Below are positions 41,535 through 52,351 of a stretch of 64,000 bases of DNA, piece after piece. The position numbers and the translations under genes are program-made. Source of the stretch: Heterobasidion occidentale (taxonomy: Eukaryota; Basidiomycota; Agaricomycetes; Russulales; Bondarzewiaceae). Within the stretch, counting starts at the first letter, position 1; each line of letters begins with the position of its first letter. Below the pieces are notes generated by a model. That model did no database searches. It was given only the letters and a program-made list of their open reading frames with translations, and was not told the DNA's origin. The DNA lies in contig JBCAQO010000009.1 in the NCBI GenBank assembly GCA_039111635.1, positions 1,958,769 through 2,022,768 on the forward strand, read 5' to 3'.

Positions 41535-44500
41535 CTAAAGCCTAATCGCCGCTGGTCGGGGCTTGTCTGGGTAGCTTTCGTGGAATTCACGAAGCGCCTC
41601 GTCGGCCGTATCTTTGAGGAGGGCAAAGGGTTCCCAAGTGTTATCGGCCTCGGAGTATCCGACCCACTTGACAAGGTACTTGGTCCCTCGTCCCTGGCGT
41701 TTTGAATCTAGAATGGCCTCCACTTCGTAGTGCTCTTCTTCATTCAGGATCTCTGGGGCAGGTCTGGGGAAGTTCCTTCCGTGGGCCTCTGTCTCATGAT
41801 ATTCCGTGAGTATGGAGGCATGAAACACCGGGTGTATCTTCCATGTTTCGGTATTTCCAACCGATAAGCCAGAGGACCGATTCTTTCAGTCACTGAAAAG
41901 GGGCCATAGCGTCTAGGTGCCAGCTTGAATTTCGGATGAGTCGTCCGAATATGGGTTCCTTCTAACCAAACTTGGGTTCCTACTTCCATTGCGGAAGTTT
42001 CCTGTGTAGGTCCCGGTCCTTGGCGTGCTGCGCTGCTATTTGTAGACTTGCGGCCGCATCCTCTTGGACTTCTTTGATTAGTCGCAAACGTTCAGTTACT
42101 GCGGGCACCTTGGTCTCCAGAGCTGAGTCGACCGAATATGGTGGGTTGAACCCGTAAAGGACTTCAAACGGCGACTTCCCAGTGGCGGAGTGTCTTCGGG
42201 TATTGTGGGAGAATTCTGCGAAGGGAATCAAGTCTACCCAGTTATCTTGATGGTAGTTGCAGAAAACTCGCAGGAATTGCTCGATTTCTTGGTTTACCCG
42301 TTCTGTTTCTCCGTCCGTTTGGGGGTGGTAGGCCGTGCTGAGGGCAGGGGTGATTCCCATTCCTTTCCATAGTTCCTTGTGAACTTTGCCGCAAATTGAG
42401 GACCTCTGTCGGACACCACTTTGGTTGGTAAACCATATCGTTTGAACACATTGTCCTGGAAGAGCGTCGTGGTTTCTTCGGCCGTGATTGTCTTCTTGCA
42501 CGGGTTATGACTATTCCTTTTGACAGACCCTGATCGACTACCACATTGATCGAGTCGTAGCCTCTGCTTTCTGGGAGGTCTGTTACGAAGTCGGTGGAGA
42601 TAAAGCGCCAAGGGGCGTTTGTGGTTTCCAACGGTTGGATCGGTGGATGGGTCCTATGGGGAAGGTTCTTGGTAGATTGGCAAACTGCACATCCATCCAC
42701 ATACGCGTGTACGAATTGGTCATGCTTGACCACCAGTAATGGCGTTGGACCAATTCTAAGGTCTTTGCTCGGCCCGGGTGTCCTGTAGCCATAGTGTCAT
42801 GGTGTGTTTTGACAATCATTCGTCGAAGGAGGTCGTCCTTTGGGACGCATATGTAACCGTCGCGTCTTGTGATGCCTTCTTCATGTGTCCATTTTCCTAG
42901 GTCGCCCTTCATTGCGTTTGGACCTTTTTCCAGCAGTTTCTTGAGGGCGACATCAACCAGCAAATCGTGTTCCGAGCGCGAGTGTCGAATAAGGAGAGGA
43001 TGTCCGAGGATACGAGTTCCGTTGCTTTGACGTGTATACCTTCGCTTGGTTCTACTAGAGTTTCGCTGGACTCGGTGAAAAGTCTAGACGGGAGTAGGGT
43101 CTGTGCCTTGTTATCAGATTCCACCCCCTCACTAAGGTCTGGACGCCTGGACAGAGCATCGGCATGATTCGTAGTTCCAGCCTTGTAACTGAGCTGGAAG
43201 TCAAATCGGGACAAAACAGACTCCAGCGTGCTTGTCACTTGACAGGTCGCGCGCCCGTCTTAAAGTGTTCTAGGTTTTTATGGTCCGTCCAGACCTCAAA
43301 GGGATGTCGAGCGCCTTCGAGGTAGTGTTTCCAGTGTTCCAGTGCCTTGATGATGGCGAGGAGTTCGCGATCATGCACGTCGTAATTTCGTTCGGCCAGT
43401 GAGAACAATCCTGAGAGGTATGCAACAGGGTGCCAGTCGTTATCAGGTCCTTCCTGTAAGAGGACTGCACCATATGCTGCGAGGGAAGCGTCGGTAACGA
43501 GCCGGTAAGGGCGCATCGGGTCAGGGTACAACAGGACGGGTCGGCTGGTGAAGGTTTCTTTCAGTCGATCAAACGCCTGTTGGCATTCCGTGGTCCAGTC
43601 CCATTTCACATCCTTCTTCGTGAGGTCATGCAGGGGTCGAGCGATCAAAGAGAATTTATCAATGAATCGTCGGTAGAAGTTCCCTAAACCTAAGAAAGAG
43701 CGGATGTCGCGAAACTGTGCGTGGGATGGGCCATTTCGGAGAGCTTCAATCTTCGAGTCTTCCATAGCGACGTGGTCTTTTGAGATCGTGTACCCAGGTA
43801 GTTTAGCTTCTCCTTGTGGAACTCGCACTTCTCTGGTTTGAGGTAAAGATCGTTGTCGCGCAGGATTTGGAGGACTCGCCGAAGAATCACAATGTGTTCC
43901 GCTGTGGTCTTCGTGAAGATGAGGATGTCGTCCATATATACCGCTATTTTCCGGGCCAGGATGAGTTCTTGGAAGATCATGTTCATCATGGCTTGGAAGG
44001 TTCCCGGGGATTACAGAGCCCAAAGAACATCACTGTAGGTTCGAAAAGTCCCAAGGGTGTGACGAAGGCCGCCTTGGACTCGTCTCCTTTCTTGATGCGC
44101 ACGTTGTTATATCCCCACGAACATCGAGCTTTGAGAACACCGTTGCGCCTTTAATGATATCCAGTAGTTCTTGGATTAATGGCAGGGGGGTGACGTCTCG
44201 AATAGTGTGTTCGTTAAGGTGGCGATAGTCTTGTACCGGACGGAGCTTCCCATCTTTCTTGCTTACAAAAAAGAAAGAGGCCGCGCTATGTGCTGTTGAC
44301 CGACGTATTGTTCCTCTGGAAAGATGCTCTTTGACGAACTTCCCTAACTCGTCATGTTTTTCCGGGCTCAGGGAAATATCCGCGGGGCCTGGGGTACAAA
44401 AGACGGTTTGAGGTTTATATCGCGTGGTCCCATATTGTATGTTGGGGAAGCCTCTGCGATCGTCGTTCGCTGAAGATGTCGAGGTAAGAATGATATTCTG

Positions 44501-45400
44501 TCGGCACACGAACCCTTTAAGTCGGTTGTGTCGATTTCTTCCTCCAGGTCTTCGTCAAAGCTTGCGAACCCGAGGGTTCTGGAGCTACCTTCCTAATGAC
44601 GGGTTCTCCTGCGCTATCCATTGCGGAGGAGTCAGACGGCATTTGCGCTTCTTCAGCGACTTTCTCTGAAGCTTCGCCCTGGGCTGCTTTCTGCTGAGCT
44701 TGCCGGCGTTCCTTCCTTTCGGCTACTTGTTCTTCGAGCCACTCCCGAGCCTTACGTTGTCGGGATTTGTGCTCGAGTAGTTCCATGAACCGAGTTTTCC
44801 ATTCCTTCGCGGGTACTTGGCTCCATTGTTCTTTAGTCCAAGTCCACGAGGGTCCTACCGGTCTGAGACAAGATGCGGTTCGTCCGCTGAGGAACCTTGT
44901 CACGCGTAGTTGGCTAGCCATGCCTCTTCGTGTCGGCTCTTCCCCTTGCCTTGGTAAACCCATATGGTTGTCGGCAATCTCTGGGCATCGATCAAAGTGT
45001 ACTTCACGGCGCCTCCACCGATGGAGGGGTCGTGGTATTTCAACCAATCCGTTCCTAGGAGCATGTCGTCTTTCCTAGATTGGTGATGAAATCTGGACGC
45101 GTTCAGTGTGAGTTCTCCCTCGTCTATCCTTGACGGTGAGATTCGCGTCTAGGCCTCGCTGAATGAGGCCTGCTTTGTTGATGGTGTCATCGACGTTGCG
45201 AACGCGGATGGGGCGGTTTTAAAGGATAGGTGGGGAGATCGTGCTTCCGTACCCACTCTTCATTTACCAGGATCCCTTCGCATGCTGAGTCGATGGCGGC
45301 TCTGGCTCCAGCGCTTCTTCCTCGAGTTGTTAATCGCACGTCAAGTCGAATGGGGGTAAAATGTGACTGTTCATTGCCAATTCGAATGTATGGCGGGAAT
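41535..45400 (-). pseudogene. Element 1 pol (protease, RT, RNase H, integrase, chromodomain), frameshifted
   Basis: All expected blocks occur in order but are spread over about ten overlapping frames. Protease: AAIDSACEG near 45300. RT: VYMDDILIFTKT near 43930. RNase H: VTDASLAAYGAVLLQEG near 43460. Integrase zinc finger: HHDTMATGHPGRAKTLELVQ and CAVC near 42700-42820. Integrase core: [37 protein letters not shown]. Chromodomain: HYEVEAILDSKRQGRGTKYL and VKWVGYSEADNTWEPF (41560-41740). The breaks look like single-base indels when compared with element 2, whose pol is open over 1,010 codons. They may be partly assembly errors. Confidence 0.88.
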
Positions 45401-45448
45401 CATACTCGAGTTTCCTCAACCCTCTCTCTTCGGCTGGTGAAGGAGAGG

Positions 45449-46990
45449 TCAGGAAAAATCCTCTGCCAGATCCACCAACATCTGCCTTTGCTCGGCCTTT
45501 CCTACTCCTTGGAAGAGCGCTCGGACGCCATTAATATCACTGATGGGTCCATTGCTTCGTCGTCCGTTAGGCGGTACGTAGCGCTCTCCATCGCTCTGGC
45601 GTGATCCTCCCCTTCTCGCGGAAGGGTCCTCACGTTCCACCGAATTACCAGGTTGTGGTACCCGACGGTGGTAGCCATGAGAACTCCCCTCCTCCAGTCC
45701 TCGATGTAGTCGTGCATCGTCTCCCACCGGGGGTTCTTGCTCGTCTTCATCCTCCATGTCTGCAGCGCGAGTTCGTCTACCTCCTCTGCCCACCGACTTG
45801 CGCGTATTTCCTCGAGACGGGGGAACGCCTCTACGAGGGGAACGACAGTCAGCTATCCCATGCCCTGGTCTTCCGCATTTGTAGCAGGAAAAGGAAGCAG
45901 GTCTCTTGCCATCGTATACACGCTTGTTCCGATCGGCGTCTCTTTTGCGAGAGGCGTCAATATCCATGTCAACCACCTGGTTGTTCATTCTGCGAGGAGC
46001 GGTGGTAGAGTTGTAGCGACGAGCTGGTTGGAGGTGAAAGCGATTGAGGAAGTCGCTTCGGAATGAGGTGGAGTTGGCGAGGATCGCCTTTTGAGCACTT
46101 CGGGCTCTCAAGCGTCCATCTATTTCACAGGCAGTGTTAACCCAGTCTTGGATTGTATCTTTCGGCGGAGTTTCTTTGTCATAGATCTTGTCCATGACTC
46201 TCGGATCGAGCCCTCTCTGGAAGTAGGGAACTTGTTCCCTGTCGGTGATGTCGGCGTCGGCGGCTATAAGGATGAATTGGTTTGAATATTCATCCACCGT
46301 CATCTTCCCCTGAGAGAAAGACATGAGGGCGCTTCGGGCCTTGTCCGTGAGGTTTGTTTCCTTGAACTGGAGTTTAAACCGGACAAGGAAGTCGTCCCAA
46401 GTTCCTACGGTCTTGGGGGGGTCGCCCTACTGTCTTCTTTAGGAAACTTTCCGCCCATACGCCGGCTGTCCCATATCTCATGCAAGAGAGAGCGAGAGAA
46501 ACTTTGTCTGAATCCGTCTTGTATCGGTCTGGTTCTGCTGTAAAAAGGAGGAGGCAATTCATGATGAATTTCTGTGATTGTGTTCGGTCCCCTTCGAAGT
46601 TATCAGGGAGCTTGAGCTTTCCCCTTCCCGATGAGACGGGGGGGTCTGTAGGATTTGACATAATATTTCGGGTGTTGATCGGTGTTTGAATATCCGAGGA
46701 TTCGGACTCGGATGTTCCTTCTTCTTCCTCCGATGTGTCCGGGATTTCCGTTCGGGGTTCCTGTACTGGGGGGGCTCTACCCAGTCTTCTGTTGTTTCGT
46801 TCCAAGCCCACTCAGCTTCTGTTCCGTCTTCTCTTGTGAAGAAGTATCGTCCTTCTCGGTACGAGCAGTTATCAAAGTTTGGGGGTGCTGGTCGATTAGT
46901 GTCGGAGTAATACCAGCGGTTTTCTCTTTGATGGATAAGACGATTGTTTTGTCGAAGTTGGTTATGGGTTCGTCTAGTGCCTGGTGGAAA
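45449..46990 (-). pseudogene. Element 1 gag with CCHC zinc knuckle, frameshifted
   Basis: Capsid part (LKLPDNFEGDRTQSQKFIMN, YGTAGVWAESFLKKTVG) and, after a frameshift near 46420 in a run of seven G, MSFSQGKMTVDEYSNQFILI up to the zinc knuckle CYKCGRPGHGIADC and stop at 45449. Upstream, another frame reads WYYSDTNRPAPPNFDNCSYR and WAWNETTEDWVEPP, also present in element 2, so gag starts further upstream than the first Met of the capsid frame; I could not fix the start codon. Gag ends in TGA and pol continues in a different frame. Confidence 0.8.
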
Positions 46991-47131
46991 TCCTAGGCCT
47001 AGGTCTTGCTCCAGGGTGTGTGAAGTAACTCTCTTCGGTGGGGGTCAATGCCACCGATGAGGTTTGTGAGAAAGAGTGTGGCAGCAAGCAGAGTGTGGTG
47101 CAAGGTAGGGGCAAAAGCGAGTCTATTCTAG

Positions 47132-47773
47132 TGTTACGAACTGCTTGTTCAGTAACCCAAGAGTAACAGGTTCTTCCCTAGGTCGCACAATGGACTGAGT
47201 GGTGGGCGAAGTCTCGACTGTATCAGGCGGCGATACAGGAGGAATAATGATTGACTCTAAGTTACACAGTGTGAAGACCGCGTAAGAACGGAGAGCTTCG
47301 TATTCGAAGATACGAATGAACGAAAGTACACAGTACGAAGACTGTGTAAGAACAAAGAGAATAGACTGAAGATCCTCAGCCTATTCTATGGGCCTTATAT
47401 ACTGTATGGGGTATAGGGTAAGAGTCCGTGTGCTTCTCCAGGTTTCCATCCTAGGAGAGCTGTGGCCGCCGTCTTTCTCATCGGCGCCTACTCTTGTACT
47501 TCTCCAGTCGCACTGATCCATCATGGTGCGACGAGGTGCTTACCCATAAGCCCTAAGCCCATGGCATGTGAATGCCTGTCTTATCAATCCGCTGCATCAT
47601 TGACCCTTCCAATATAGCCTTTACCGATGTCTTGAAGAACCATCGGTTTTGTCGGCTCCTAAGGACATGCCGAATACCTTGGTGTACGCTCCGTAGTGGA
47701 GCCGCCTAGTATGTGATGCTTGATCCATCGGTTAGACCGGCCGCGAAGGGCCCCGATCGGTCAAGTCATAACA
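47132..47773 (-). repeat. Element 1, 5' LTR (642 bp)
   Basis: TGTTACG at 47132 to ATAACA at 47773; AGTCTATTCTAG (self-priming site) abuts it at 47120-47131. Confidence 0.93.
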
Positions 47774-47778
47774 AGAAC

Positions 47779-48369
47779 TGCTCGTTCGATAACTCAAGAG
47801 TAACAGGTTCTTCCCTAGGTCGCACGATGGACTGAGTGGTGGGCGAAGTCTCGACTGTATCAAGTGCTGATACAGGAAGAATCAGTGATTATTCTACCGT
47901 AGGAAGACGGTAGGGAACGAAGCTTGGTATGTGAAGATACCAAAGAACGAAAGAGAATAGACTGAAGATCCTCAGCCTATTCTATGGGCCTTATATACTG
48001 TATAGGGTCTAGGGTAAGAGTCCGTATGCTTCTCCGGGTATCCATTCCAGGAGAGTTGTGGTCACCGTCTCTCTCAGCTGGCACCTACTCTTGTACTTCT
48101 CCAGTCACACCTATCCATCCTAGTGCGACGAGGTGCTTACCCATAAGCCCTAAGCCCATGGCATGTGAATGCCTATCTTATCTTCCGCTGTACCTTTGAC
48201 CCTTCCCATATATCCTTTACCAATGTCTTGAAGAACTATCGGTTCAGTTGGACCATAAGGACATGCCAAATACCTTGATGTACGCTCCATAGTGGAGCCG
48301 CCTAGCATGTGATGCTTGAACCATCGGATAGACCAGCCCCGACGGGCCCCGATCGGTCAAGCCATAACA
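47779..48369 (-). repeat. Element 2, 3' LTR (continues from 37004-37013)
   Basis: Begins TGCTCGTTCG as the continuation of TGTTAAGAAC at 37004-37013, which element 1 displaced. Ends ATAACA at 48369, followed by the polypurine tract complement TTACCCCCTTTC. Confidence 0.9.
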
Positions 48370-50899
48370 TTACCCCCTTTCTAGGTCCCAACTCCTGAGG
48401 GGACTACTTGCCTTCGCGAGCTTCATCGTCATTCCACGTACAATTGCTTTCTGGTCGTCCAATAATCATCGGGATGCGTCTTTCCAATATGACTTCGTTT
48501 TCTGGGGCAAAGACCAACTTACGTCGTTTACAACGCCTAGGAGTTGTCCGTCTCTGTTGAGCTGTTTGGTTTAGGTACCTAGCAATATCGCCACAATATT
48601 GCGTCACCCTTCCGATGTTCTTCCTTCACCGGTATGGTTTTGTTGCGAGTATGCTCCTAGAGTCAATAGGTAGCTGCTCGAACAAGGCCTCTCCTGGTAC
48701 TGTTTGTTAAGCCAGTTTTCCGCTCTGGCGACGATGCAGAAAGGTGTCGTGCGAATGATTAAATGATGAAATAGAAAACTCGTCTGTGGATGGGTGTGTG
48801 TCGTTCTTCTTCCAAAATGCTGAAGGCCATGCTTCAGTGTTTCCAGGATAGATCTTCATCTCCGTGATCTCCGGTATTGAGGGGGACTCCAGGTGTGTGG
48901 GTTGATCGCTTTATCAAGGCTTAGGCCCACCAACCTATCAAGAATAGACAGTTCTTGACTTGTTTTGAGTCCGGCAAGACCCCTTTGAAGATCCCTAACT
49001 CTGTCAGCCCCATACGGTGGCCCGTCCTGGTTAGAGATTGGTGTTCGTCCAGAGTTTGTTTGTCACATGGGAGCGAGCATGCAGCCGCGCTCCGCGTATT
49101 GAACACAAGGTAAGGATTTTGAAGAATAGACTTTGAACCCCACGGTCTCTTGAATAGACCATGGTATTCACCTTGACGGTAATTATGCGGGGTCAGCGTA
49201 AGGTATGTCCTGGTAGTTTAATGTCGTGCCGGACGTCCGTAGTTTTGCGTCTTTGCGGATGTCCTCTAGTTTATCCTTAAGTCTTCGCGGACTGAGGCTA
49301 GTTTATACATAAGTCATTGCGGACTGCCCTGCTAGTTTACGCCAAGGTCGTTGCGGACCTATCCATCTTCCAACGTAGGAGTACCTATAAACAAGATGGA
49401 AGACCTTTTCTGCACGCCGGAACATTCATCGGTGATGCGCATAGAGCCCTAGACCAAGTACAGCCGTCTTGACAGGGTTCCCATTGAGGCAAGATGGTGA
49501 CGGTTTATACTATATCAAACTGGATAACTTATGGAGTAGTGTCCAAATAGACTTGTGAGGCGAAGCCTATATTTTGACACGACTCATGACCCTATCGCCT
49601 GGCTTGAACCTCCCGAGCCTCGATAGATTTAATCCTCTGGGGTGAGGGTAGTTTAAGGTCATTTCGGACTAGTTGGTGGCTAAGGTTGTAGCCATCAACC
49701 ACATCTCCTATACTTGAAGGAGTAAATAGTTTATCGTCATTGCGGACTATTGCAGCTGGAAGCGGTAATTCCAGCTCCAATATGACTTCCCTAGAACAGA
49801 GGGACACTAGTTTATCGTCATCGCGGACTAGATCAACATCGTGGCTTCAACAATGATGTCAATCAACATCCTATGCTGAAAGGAGTGGTAGTTTAACGTC
49901 TTCGCGGACGTTGGCCCTGTAAAGGAAAGGGCAATCCCAGTTTACCGTCATGGAGGACGTCCTAAACCTGAGGCACGATCCCAGTTGCCTCTTGACTGGC
50001 CCTTGAAGGTGGAATCCTTGCTTTAGACTTCAGGGGTAGAATGGGCGCACCATGGAGTAGTTGTGGTCCTGTCGGATGGCTGACAACCCGCTCCATGTCC
50101 CCAAACCTCTCGCACGGAATTGAACTGTGTCGACCCCATATTCTTTTATTGTAAGGCATATGGAATATGGAAGCGCCTTGACCTAGTCGGCAGGGTTTCG
50201 CAATGGTGGAGGCCCTCCCTTCCACCATCTGCCAGAATGCAACCATGCTCCAATGGTCCTTGGTAGCTTTAACGTCGTTCCGGATGGTAACTAGTTTATA
50301 GTCATTGCGGACCAAGCCTTCCGTAGTTTTACATCGTTGCAGATGTAATTTGTCCTATTTTGGTTACTTAGTGAAGTGTGGTCACTAAGCACCGGCATTG
50401 CAGATAGGGCCCCCTAATGCGGAAACGGCCCTGTAAAACTGGAGATCCAAAGTGGGACGTCCAAGACACCTGTCAGACCTTGACAGCGAGGTAGGGTCCA
50501 CCGTTCCCCAACGGTGAACATGCAACACGATTTCCCACCAATATTTTTGCATCATCATAGCCCTTCGGTCGCGCCACACGATCGAAGAGCCGGCATATCA
50601 GTACCAGTTATTTGTTGAATCCAAGGACCTCCTAATGCGGAAAGGGTCCTGTAAAACTGGGGATCCAAGCGGGATGCCCGATTCGCTTGTCAGAATACCT
50701 CTTGACAATGAGAGTGTTAGATGCTTGTCCTTCCAGGACCGGAGGGTTGAAACGTGCATGGCCAGGTACTTCCCCTGCCTTCTTATCTTTTCACAGTTTA
50801 ACGTCATGCAGGACATTCTTTGGTGTCCTGTGCATGAAACCGGTACCTGTGGTGCGGAGGGTCCTTTCCTCTCCGTCACCTTCTGAGACAAGGGGTTCC
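48370..50899 (-). mobile_element. Element 2 long 3' region with the iterated motif
   Basis: Counterpart of 37656-40099, including the AGTTTA...GCGGAC motif series from about 49210 to 50345 and near 50800. Some copies present in element 1 (near 38861-38889) are deleted here, and one extra copy (about 49727-49748) is present. Confidence 0.7.
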
Positions 50900-52291
50900 T
50901 TAACTCCCTTGTCTAATATCCTCCCATAATGTCCCGAAGTCTCCGTATCCCTCATCTGGTTGATAATATGGGTCGGCGTCGTCGTAATTCCCACCATCGA
51001 CCTCATCCCATGCGTCTAGTTCAGCTTGAGTCCAGGCAGCAGTTTGCTGAGCTGGTCGCTGGCGGACTTGAGTTCATCTGCCAAAGTGAGGATGTGTTCC
51101 CTCAGGTCGATTATCTCGAGGACGGTTTGGAGTCGGCAAATCTCTTGGTCGAGCTCTTCTAAGACTGTCTCGCCCGGGTTGGGGTGCCACCCTTGTCCTT
51201 GGATTTCCTCGTCTCTCGTTCTTCCTGTACCTTGGAGGATGCTCGTCATTGCTGCCTCCGGCGTCCTGCCCGGTGGATTGTCCTGTCGATACGGGAGGAA
51301 GGGTTTCTCGATCCCGTCATGCCTGTCGTTGTACCGTAGTCCAGACATATTCTGTCTGGACATTTGCGTCTCGACTGGTTGGCGCTGGTATGGTTCTGCT
51401 GGCTTCGACGACCTCTGGCTGGACGCGGAACGGGTCAATCCGAACGGGCTGGGAGCGAGGAGAGGGTACCGCATTGGTGCTCGAGATGAGGGCGGGTAAG
51501 AGCTCCAGGTTGATGAAGGAGGAAAACTCGGCAGGATGGATGAGTAGGGTGTACGCCCCATTATTTCCTCTGGCATACCAGGAGGCCGCTCGATGATCAT
51601 CGGCATAGGCCAAAAGCCGGACCTGGTCACTTGTGTCTGCGAGGCGCCTGGGAACTTCACTGTTCTCGCTCCCTGGTTGTCCTGCGAAGTAATTAGCGAG
51701 CCTCTGTAAGGCTAGCGCTGTGACCATCTGTATTACCGCCGAGATGGTGGTGCGCTGAAGCAGCGCATCCCCTAATCCTTCCAGTTCTCGGGGGTGCAGA
51801 TCTCCACTACCGACAGGGGGTCCTCTGGTCCTGGCAGCCGGTGCACCAATTGCTGCTGATTCACGTACACCTGTTTCAACAATTGTAGGTGTTGCCAAAT
51901 TTGCATGGTTTCTTTGTCCTCTGCTACTTCTCGTCTCCGGTCTTGCGTCTCTTTGAGCCAGCGTTGTTGTTGGTCGCGGAGGCGTTGGCGGAGCCGGTCT
52001 TCCTTCTTCTTGACGTCTCTCATCGTGCTCGTCATGAGTTCCCTCAATCCGAGATGAGGCTCGTAGTTCCGTTCGATCTTCGGTGGTGAGCGTGGGGAGA
52101 CGGGTGGAGACTGGTATGGAAACTCCTTCTGAAGACGCTGGGTGGCTGCCTTGGCTAGGTCGTCCAGTGTCGGGGTTGGCCACGGCCAAAATGATGTCTG
52201 GTGAGGGATTCCTTGATGGTGAAGAGGTAGTTCCTTCATAGATGAGCATAGCGCGTTCTGGGGAGTAATCAAGAGAGGAGTGGTCGGACAT
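50900..52291 (-). pseudogene. Element 2 ORF3 copy, frameshifted
   Basis: Starts MSDHSSLDYSPERAMLIYEG, stays open for 324 codons and then needs frame changes near 51320-51360 and beyond to reach PYYQPDEGYGDFGTLWED. The middle block (TISAVIQMVTALALQRLANY, RLLAYADDHRAASWYARGNN) is almost unchanged from element 1. Confidence 0.7.
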
Positions 52292-52351
52292 GTGCTGGGG
52301 AGGATATCCTTGCTTTTGATAAAGGGAGGTCGCTCCTCTTTATATACCCCT

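Larger units (their letters stand above)
37014..47773 (-). mobile_element. Element 1: full-length Ty3/Gypsy chromovirus (Sushi/Tf1 type)
   Basis: 10.76-kb element, minus orientation, flanked by the TSD AGAAC (37009-37013 and 47774-47778). Order from its 5' end: LTR 47773-47132, self-priming site next to it, gag, protease-RT-RNase H-integrase-chromodomain, an extra 3' ORF, a long 3' untranslated region, a polypurine tract (AGAAAGGGGG at ~37658-37667 on the minus strand) and LTR 37655-37014. It is inserted ten bases into the 3' LTR of element 2. The two LTRs differ at only three places that I could see, so the insertion is young. Confidence 0.93.

Noticed and set aside
46682..46996. Plus-strand ORFs opposite gag (and the matching ones at 58156-58467)
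   Set aside because: They are antisense to conserved gag residues that align between elements 1 and 2.
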